From an uncultured Eubacteriales bacterium (GTDB taxonomy: Bacteria; Bacillota; Clostridia; Oscillospirales; Acutalibacteraceae): 10,053 nt of DNA. This document shows positions 5,120 through 10,053 of the stretch, piece after piece. The notes under the pieces were generated by a model. The model made no database searches and was not told the origin of the DNA. It saw nothing but the letters and a program-made list of their open reading frames with translations. How positions within the stretch are numbered: position 1 is the stretch's first letter; each line of letters begins with the position of its first letter. The stretch spans positions 1 through 10,053 of the forward strand of contig CAKTXU010000039.1 in the NCBI GenBank assembly GCA_934630995.1. The letters run 5' to 3'. The position numbers were made by a program, and so were the translations under genes.

Positions 5120-8068
5120 TCAATCGAGCTGCAGCCGCTGCAGCTCTTCATTCTTACGTTTGATTTCCTTGTTGATGCTGCGGTTGAAGAGGATCAGGGT
5201 CTCCCGCGGGTTCTGCACCTTGAGCACCACCCGGCGGAAGGCGTTGGTGACCTCCCGGTTCACGTAATAGGTGGCGGGGATGACCGGAACCTCCTGCACA
5301 TTGGCCCGCTGCCCGGAGAGGATCTGCAGCTCCGAAACCGACCAGGGCAGTTCCTCCAGGGCGTTTTTGTTGGCGGTGTCGTATCGGGCCGCCGGACCCA
5401 TCAGGGCTTCGATGGTGCGGCCGTACAGGACCTGCATCTCGTCGGAGGTCAGCCACTTGATATAGTCATGGCAGGCCTGGGGGTTCTTCGCGTTCTTGAA
5501 GACGATGGCGCCCGAGCTGCCCGAGGCCGCCACCTCGCGGCGGAGATTCCCCTCCTCGTCCAGGGTGCCGGGAACCGGGGCGATGCCCCACAGCCCTTTG
5601 ATTTCCGGCGCGGCGAAGGCGATCTGGTTATAGGTGGTGTAGGCGGCGAAGGCGATGGGCATTTCGCCGGTGCGGAACCGGTTGAACATGTCGTATTCCA
5701 GCAGCAGGGAATACTGGGTGTACAGTTCCGTCCAGTCGCAGAAGGCCTGGATGACCACCTCCTCGTCGAAGCGGGTGGCGCTCAAGTCCTCCTTGTAGAA
5801 GCCCCCGCCGCGCTGGAAGACCAGAGAGGGGAAAACAAAGCCGAAGTTGGGGGATTGGCTGACCCCGTACTGCATGACGTTGGTGTCGCCCATGCCCACC
5901 GTCAGGTTGGCCCGCTGGAGCTTGGGAAGGATTTCGTAGAAATCCTCCCAGGTCTGAGGAAGCCTTTCGATGCCCAGCTCGCTGAGAACGTCCTTGCGGT
6001 AGAACATCACCGGGAAGGACTGGGTCAGGGGCAGGCCGTAATACTCGTTACCAAAGATATAGGGGGTCATGGCGCCGTCGTTGAAGGACTTGGCGGCCTC
6101 CGAGAGGGGCTCGTATTGGCTCAGCCCCGTCAAGGCGCCCCGGGCCGCCAGATTCATGGGCAGGCCGTCCCCCACGAAGAGGGACACGTCCGGGCCCTTG
6201 CCCGCCAGGGTAGCCTCCAGCACCGAGCCCTGGACCAGGGAAAGGTTGACGCGGATGCCGGTGGCGGGGGTGAAATAGGAATCGGTCATCTGCTTGATGA
6301 CCTGGGCCTGATCCCGGCCGAGTCCCACCCACACGTTGATGCTGCCCTCCCGGGAGCCGCCGCCCAGGGAGCTGTAATCCTCGAAGAAGGAGCCGATGAC
6401 CGCGCGTACGCCGAAGAAGAAGTTGGTGAGGAAGGAGGCCTCCGCCTTGCCGGGCAGCTCTCCGGCCGGGGTGAGGACAAGGGTGTCCAGCTCCAGGGGC
6501 TGGGCGGACACGGAGGATATCCAGGCCGACACGCTGCTGATATTGGTCTGGAAGGCGGTCATCCGGAAGGGGATGGTTTCAGGCTTTTCGATCATGCTGT
6601 CCAGCATGACGGCCATCTGCAGGATATCGCCGGCGCTGGCGGAGCTGCTGCCCGCCAGCTCGTCGAGATAGGCCTTCTGCGCCTTGAGCAGCGCCGACAG
6701 GCGCTGCATCCGCTCCAGAAGGTCGGGGATTTCCTTTTCCACGTAATAATCCCGGAAGGTGTCGGGATTGGGTCCCACGATCATCATCAGCTGGCGGTAC
6801 AGGGTGTTGAGCTCGAACACCGCGTCGTTGACCGCGCGCATGGCCGGGGACACTTGAGGGGCGGCCACCTCCATGCGGATGGTGCGGGTCCCTTTCTCCA
6901 GATAAATGGCGTAGGGGGCGTCGTCGCCCAGGGTTTTATAGTAGAAGCCGGAGCGGTAGGGGAATTCGATGCCGTCCAGCTCCCGGAAGGGGGTCTTGCC
7001 GTCGATGGTGATTTTCCGCCGGGAGGTGATGCCCCGGGTGATGTTCTGACGCGCCCGGAAGGAGAGGGTGTAAAGCCCCGTTTCCTCCACGTCCACCGTC
7101 CATTCGATCCACTGTCCCTGGGAGGAGAAGTTGGACTGGCCGATGGTGTTGTATTTCAGCTTGACCGGATCGGCGGGGCTGGTCAGGGCGCTGGTGCGGT
7201 CGATGGTGGGGTAGAGGGTGGAATGGGATTTGAGGCTGGTTTTCTCCGCCTCGTAGGTGTTTCCCTTGCCCGGGGAGGCGCCCTCGTGCTCCTGCCGGTA
7301 CTCCTCGTAGGACCCCGCCTGCGGATCGTTGCAGAGGCGCAGGCCGGCGATCAGGACGTTGTCCTGGGGACTGGAAACCCGGATCGTGTGGCGGCCGCCG
7401 GGGAAATAGAATATGTAGGGCTCGTCGTAGAAGCCCTGGCGGTTGAAGACCTGCTCGGCCAGCCACGCGCGGGTTTCCACCTGATTGGGGAGGATGTCGT
7501 TGCCGTCCTCGTCCTGGGTGATGCCCGTTTCATCCCGCCACAAACGGGTGAGGGAGATGACCTGGGCGTCGTCAAAGGGATAGCCGCCGTCGATCATCAG
7601 GGCGATTTCCAGGTCGGTATGATTGCCTTCGGCCGCGATGTACTGCAGCTCCAGGTGATAGACGCCCTCGGGGACGTCGGCGGTGAATTCCGCCCAGCCG
7701 CCGGCAGAGGAAAAGGACAATACCCTCTCCCGCCCCTCATGGGCGTCGAGCAGGGTCATCCCCTCCGAGGCGGTGAGGCTGTCCGCATCCAGCAGTAGGC
7801 CGTCCGCCGGGCGGGGCTTCTCCCGATACGCGTCGTAGTAGGCGGAATAGGCCGTTTCCCGGACAAATTGAATGAGCCCTTCTTCCCCGGCAGTCTGCGC
7901 CCCCGCGGAGAACGGCCCTCCCGCCGCCGGCAGGGACAGGACGCCGGTGATCGCCAGCAGGGACAGCGCTCGGTAAAATTTATTCAAGTTCTTCAACCCT
8001 TTCCCGGCTAAGGCAACCTTTTTTGATAGTTTCATTATACCTGGCCGCCGCGGCTCTTTTAATAACAT
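5120..8068 (-). CDS. Large extracellular solute-binding protein (family 1) with N-terminal carbohydrate-binding-like modules
   Basis: About 982 residues from ATG 8068, against roughly 400-450 for ordinary family 1 binding proteins. Order: long basic n-region; signal core at about 34-50 (ALSLLAITGVLSLPAAG) with likely AGA cleavage near 57; beta-rich module 1 at about 60-250, with 'GGWAEFTADVPEGVYHLELQ'; module 2 at about 271-410, opening with YEAE and carrying 'GQWIEWTVDVEETGLYTLSF', which resembles CBM6/CBM35-type jelly rolls; a mostly helical stretch at about 411-570; a binding domain at about 577-965 (start SINVWVGLGRD, 'YYGLPLTQSFPVMFYRKDVL', 'LPQTWEDFYEIL'); and a charged, coiled-coil-like tail. 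No Cys occurs near the signal, so it is not an obvious lipoprotein. Start 8068 was chosen because AGAGGTGA (8083-8076) lies 7 nt upstream; ATG 8089, ATG 8035 and TTG 7987 are in-frame alternatives. It heads the transporter operon and should bind a glycan or oligosaccharide; the ligand is unknown. Confidence 0.93.
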   Translation of the reverse strand: MLLKEPRRPGIMKLSKKVALAGKGLKNLNKFYRALSLLAITGVLSLPAAGGPFSAGAQTAGEEGLIQFVRETAYSAYYDAYREKPRPADGLLLDADSLTASEGMTLLDAHEGRERVLSFSSAGGWAEFTADVPEGVYHLELQYIAAEGNHTDLEIALMIDGGYPFDDAQVISLTRLWRDETGITQDEDGNDILPNQVETRAWLAEQVFNRQGFYDEPYIFYFPGGRHTIRVSSPQDNVLIAGLRLCNDPQAGSYEEYRQEHEGASPGKGNTYEAEKTSLKSHSTLYPTIDRTSALTSPADPVKLKYNTIGQSNFSSQGQWIEWTVDVEETGLYTLSFRARQNITRGITSRRKITIDGKTPFRELDGIEFPYRSGFYYKTLGDDAPYAIYLEKGTRTIRMEVAAPQVSPAMRAVNDAVFELNTLYRQLMMIVGPNPDTFRDYYVEKEIPDLLERMQRLSALLKAQKAYLDELAGSSSASAGDILQMAVMLDSMIEKPETIPFRMTAFQTNISSVSAWISSVSAQPLELDTLVLTPAGELPGKAEASFLTNFFFGVRAVIGSFFEDYSSLGGGSREGSINVWVGLGRDQAQVIKQMTDSYFTPATGIRVNLSLVQGSVLEATLAGKGPDVSLFVGDGLPMNLAARGALTGLSQYEPLSEAAKSFNDGAMTPYIFGNEYYGLPLTQSFPVMFYRKDVLSELGIERLPQTWEDFYEILPKLQRANLTVGMGDTNVMQYGVSQSPNFGFVFPSLVFQRGGGFYKEDLSATRFDEEVVIQAFCDWTELYTQYSLLLEYDMFNRFRTGEMPIAFAAYTTYNQIAFAAPEIKGLWGIAPVPGTLDEEGNLRREVAASGSSGAIVFKNAKNPQACHDYIKWLTSDEMQVLYGRTIEALMGPAARYDTANKNALEELPWSVSELQILSGQRANVQEVPVIPATYYVNREVTNAFRRVVLKVQNPRETLILFNRSINKEIKRKNEELQRLQLD
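5126..5146 (-). repeat. Perfect 9-bp inverted repeat (hairpin) at the end of the binding-protein gene
   Basis: GAGCTGCAG at 5126-5134 and CTGCAGCTC at 5138-5146 are exact reverse complements separated by 3 nt. The hairpin lies within the last codons of the binding protein (encoding ELQRLQL), directly before its stop and the AAAGGAGG of the next permease. No T-run follows, so it is not an intrinsic terminator. It may be an mRNA-stabilising element, or simply a by-product of the repetitive LQ codons. Confidence 0.55.
8034..8062 (-). promoter_or_regulatory. Candidate sigma-A-type promoter inside the 5' end of the binding-protein gene
   Basis: On the minus strand TTAAAA (8062-8057, four of six matches to TTGACA) and a perfect TATAAT (8039-8034) are separated by 17 nt. 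Transcription from it would begin near 8027. That is downstream of the favoured ATG 8068 and would fit only if translation starts lower, for example at TTG 7987 (reading NKFYRALSLLAI, a more ordinary signal peptide), which has a weak AAAGGG 9 nt upstream. It may be fortuitous, since TATAAT overlaps the in-frame ATG 8035. Confidence 0.35.
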
Positions 8069-8075
8069 TAATTTG

Positions 8076-8083
8076 TCACCTCT
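8076..8083 (-). promoter_or_regulatory. Ribosome binding site that decides the binding-protein start
   Basis: AGAGGTGA on the minus strand is strongly complementary to the 16S 3' end and lies 7 nt before ATG 8068. The longer start at 8089 has only GAAGAA in front, and ATG 8035 has only a weak AGGT, so this site favours 8068. Confidence 0.7.
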
Positions 8084-8102
8084 TATCATTTCTTCGGGTA
8101 CG

Positions 8103-8150
8103 AAAAAAGGACTTACGGAAAAGGCAGCGCTTGCCTTTCCGTAAGTCCTT
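8103..8150 (-). terminator. Intrinsic terminator after the glycyl radical enzyme gene
   Basis: The arms 8107-8126 and 8132-8150 are complementary over 19 base pairs with one bulged A and a 5-nt loop. On the minus strand the stem runs into a six-T tract (complement of 8103-8108, its first two T's inside the stem). The stem begins 15 nt after the enzyme's stop codon. On the plus strand the stem is followed by GGGGG rather than T's, so it acts only in the minus direction. Confidence 0.92.
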
Positions 8151-8164
8151 GGGGGAGTATAGGC

Positions 8165-10053
8165 TTATCCCAGCTCCTCCCGCCGGATGATTTCCTCCTG
8201 GGCGGCGGGGCACATGTCCACGAACACGGCGCTGTAACCGGTGATCCGCACCATCAAATCGGGGTATTTTTCCGGTTCCCGCTGGGCCTGCCGCAGCTCC
8301 TGTGTGTCGGCCACGCTGAGCTGCACCTGCATCCCGCCCCGCTGGAAATACACGTCCAGAAGGGTTTTCAGCCGCTCGATCCCTTCCTCACCCCGCACGC
8401 AGTCCTCCCGCAGCCGCAGGTTGAAGGCGCCGGCGCAGATGCGGTCCAGGGGGAGCTTGGATACCGAGTTGAGCAGCGCGGTCACCCCGGGGGAGGATAC
8501 GCCGCCGGAGGGGGAGAGGTTTTCGCTCAGGGGCGCGCCCGCCCGGCGGCCGTCCGGGGTGGCGGGCGTCTGGGCGCCCCGCCCCACGTGCCACATGTCG
8601 GTGATGGTGGTATTCAGGACGAAAATATCCTGTTTTCCATCCCGGTAGCTCTCTTCATGCACCACCCCGGTGAACAGCTCCATCAGCCGGACGGCGTGCT
8701 TATCCGCCCGGTCGTCGTCTACGCCGTATTTCGGCGCCTCCCGGCACTGCCGCCACAGCGTCTCACAGCCCTGGAAATCCGTCCGGGCGGCGGCCGCCAG
8801 CTCCGGCAAAGTGCAGATATGACGCGTATACACCACATCGTCAATGGCGGAGAGGATATCCGCCGCCGTGCCGATATTCAGGGGAAGGTGGTAGACCGCC
8901 GGATAGGGGATGCCGCCGTCCCGCATGGACCGGGGGCGGGAGGCGCCGCCCTCCATAAAGCATTCGGTCATGGTCAGGCTCCCGGGCAGGGGGTCCGCAT
9001 CCAGCAGCTTCCGCACCCAGCCGAAGGTGTCCCGGGCGTCGCGGCGCAGACCCTCGCCCAGGGCCTGATAAAAGGCGTCCATGTCGGGAAAGGACTCTCC
9101 GCTGTTCAGCAGGCCGAGGATCCGGCCCACAGGGTTGGATTCCAGGTTGGCGAGGATGTGATATTTCCCGGGAATGTCCGGCCAGTTGCAGGCGTGGACG
9201 GTATAATCCGCCGCGTCCTCCGCCGGGACGCCGGCGTACCGCTGGGCGGGGATGCAGGTGGCGTCGTTGTAGACCAGCACCGAGGCGTTGTCCCGCAGCA
9301 GGCGGCAGACCCTGTCCCAGTGGGCCGGTTCATCCCGGTCGGTGCGCCGGTAGACAAAGACGGGATTTTTCAGCTTGGGATGGATGCAGGACAGGAACAG
9401 GCCGGTCAGCGGATTGGGCCGATAGACGCCGTCCCGGCAGACGCCGCCGAGCATCACATATTGAGGGGAATCGAAGGTGGGGTTGCGCAGCCAGCCGGTG
9501 GTGGAATCCGCCGTGCCCATCTGGTGCTCCCCCCGGCCCAGGATGAGGTTGTTTTTATAGATGAAATCCTGGAACAGCTCCCCGGCCTCCCGGTCGGTCA
9601 GGCGGCCCGCCTCCCTATCCCGCCGGTAGAAGGGCAGGAGGAGCTGATCCATCCGGCCGTAGCCCAGCGCGCCGACGATGGTGGTGTAAGCCGAATAGAA
9701 GTTGCCGATGAGCAGGAGAAGCTGCAGGGCGCCGCCGAAGGTGGCGGGGGCGGGGCCGGCCACCTCCGCGCACAGGGCGGCGGGGCGGGCCAGCCCCCGG
9801 GCGGCGGCAGCCTCGCCGTACCGGCGGATATACAGCGTCAAAGCGGCGTAGACATCGGCCTTGCACGCCAGGAAGTCCCGGATTTCCCTGGGGGAACCGG
9901 CGGCCTCGGCTTCATGCAGGGCCGCTTCGCTTTCCGTCCGCAGGCCGTCCAGCCCCTTTTCCAGCAGCCGGTTCCAGGCAAAGGTGGTGTGGCCCTGATC
10001 CAGCATCCAGGGGGTGCGGGCGTCCGGATAACGGGCGCACCAATGGGTGACAT
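8165..10053 (-). CDS. Glycyl radical enzyme, pyruvate formate-lyase-like superfamily (N-terminus off the right edge)
   Basis: The frame is open to the window edge, upstream of the first internal ATG at 10006, so about 628 C-terminal residues of a protein usually near 750-850 are visible. Numbering from that ATG: the C-terminal radical loop RITGYSAVF is at 587-595, with Gly590 (codon 8239-8237) as the predicted radical site; the upstream 'YFQRGGMQVQLSVADTQEL' and 'EPEKYPDLMV' match the usual C-terminal domain. 'TPDGRRAGAPLSENLSPSGG' is the conserved loop of the family. The predicted thiyl cysteine is Cys273 in YTVHACNWPD (codon 9190-9188). Neither the CC pair of pyruvate formate-lyase nor the GCVE motif of diol, choline and related eliminases is present, so the reaction cannot be assigned. 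No activating radical-SAM enzyme lies downstream; it must be upstream or elsewhere. A terminator closes the gene 15 nt after the stop. Superfamily is certain, substrate unknown. Confidence 0.93.
   Translation of the reverse strand, partial: VTHWCARYPDARTPWMLDQGHTTFAWNRLLEKGLDGLRTESEAALHEAEAAGSPREIRDFLACKADVYAALTLYIRRYGEAAAARGLARPAALCAEVAGPAPATFGGALQLLLLIGNFYSAYTTIVGALGYGRMDQLLLPFYRRDREAGRLTDREAGELFQDFIYKNNLILGRGEHQMGTADSTTGWLRNPTFDSPQYVMLGGVCRDGVYRPNPLTGLFLSCIHPKLKNPVFVYRRTDRDEPAHWDRVCRLLRDNASVLVYNDATCIPAQRYAGVPAEDAADYTVHACNWPDIPGKYHILANLESNPVGRILGLLNSGESFPDMDAFYQALGEGLRRDARDTFGWVRKLLDADPLPGSLTMTECFMEGGASRPRSMRDGGIPYPAVYHLPLNIGTAADILSAIDDVVYTRHICTLPELAAAARTDFQGCETLWRQCREAPKYGVDDDRADKHAVRLMELFTGVVHEESYRDGKQDIFVLNTTITDMWHVGRGAQTPATPDGRRAGAPLSENLSPSGGVSSPGVTALLNSVSKLPLDRICAGAFNLRLREDCVRGEEGIERLKTLLDVYFQRGGMQVQLSVADTQELRQAQREPEKYPDLMVRITGYSAVFVDMCPAAQEEIIRREELG

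Noticed and set aside
5106..5123. TTG at 5123 as start of the MalF-type permease
   Set aside because: That codon overlaps the preceding stop and lies upstream of AAAGGAGG, whereas ATG 5105 sits 6 nt after it.
2085..5267. Long plus-strand frames opposite the NHL-TPR and permease genes (2085-3461, 4050-5267)
   Set aside because: The sense strand carries motif-bearing proteins with good ribosome sites, and the antisense products show Gly/Asp/Gln-rich composition with no recognisable domain.
5090..7798. A 902-residue open frame on the plus strand opposite the binding-protein gene
   Set aside because: It is antisense to a clearly recognisable protein, has low-complexity Gly/Val/Asp/His composition and no family motif. 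Such long antisense frames follow from the GC-rich third codon positions of the real gene.
8156..8161. TATACT between the glycyl radical enzyme stop and the terminator as a promoter -10 box
   Set aside because: No acceptable -35 hexamer lies about 17 nt upstream, so it is mentioned only as one possibility in the junction finding.
10004..10006. ATG at 10006 as the start of the glycyl radical enzyme
   Set aside because: The frame continues open upstream to the edge, and the protein would be about 150 residues shorter than its family. It is treated as partial.
9838..10053. A minus-strand frame of 71 residues starting at the window edge
   Set aside because: It is the wrong frame of the glycyl radical enzyme gene, whose own frame stays open to the edge (reading VTHWCARYPDARTPW before the internal Met).
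1..10053. CRISPR arrays, tRNA or rRNA genes, insertion sequences, attachment sites
   Set aside because: I found no regularly spaced repeats, no tRNA-like cloverleaf, no transposase and no flanking terminal repeats; coding is essentially continuous on one strand.

Overview
The window reads as part of a GC-rich, low-redundancy genome from an anaerobic Firmicute, most likely a Clostridia-type bacterium. Three things point there: strong AGGAGG-type ribosome binding sites before several genes, a glycyl radical enzyme (oxygen-sensitive chemistry), and a CUT1-type sugar ABC transporter with no ATPase gene beside it. The species cannot be named from the sequence alone. Every convincing gene lies on the minus strand, so transcription runs from high to low coordinates.

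Layout in transcription order. (1) 10053-8165: the C-terminal three quarters of a glycyl radical enzyme of the pyruvate formate-lyase-like superfamily. It runs off the right edge, and its active-site cysteine neighbourhood is atypical. (2) 8150-8103: a strong intrinsic terminator. (3) 8068-1: a tightly packed run of six genes with overlaps or very short gaps. They are a roughly 980-residue sugar-binding protein with two N-terminal carbohydrate-binding-like modules, two MalF/MalG-type permeases, a secreted NHL-propeller plus TPR protein with a C-terminal membrane anchor, a YIP1-family integral membrane protein, and a secreted protein resembling the DUF5696 family that runs off the left edge.

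The six-gene run looks like one transcription unit for capture and import of an oligo- or polysaccharide-derived ligand. The binding protein would hold the glycan on its accessory modules and pass a saccharide to the two permeases. The energising ATPase is presumably encoded elsewhere, as with the shared MsmX-type ATPases of Firmicutes. The NHL-TPR protein, the YIP1 protein and the DUF5696-like protein have no established role. Their fixed position behind the transporter suggests an envelope assembly or a processing step for the same substrate.

The points most worth following up are the unknown-function surface module, the lack of a lipobox in the binding protein, the non-canonical glycyl radical enzyme active site, and the unusual GRE terminator/binding-protein junction, where there is almost no room for a separate promoter. 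The only non-coding stretch of note is 8069-8164; there is no gene-free stretch longer than about 100 bases.
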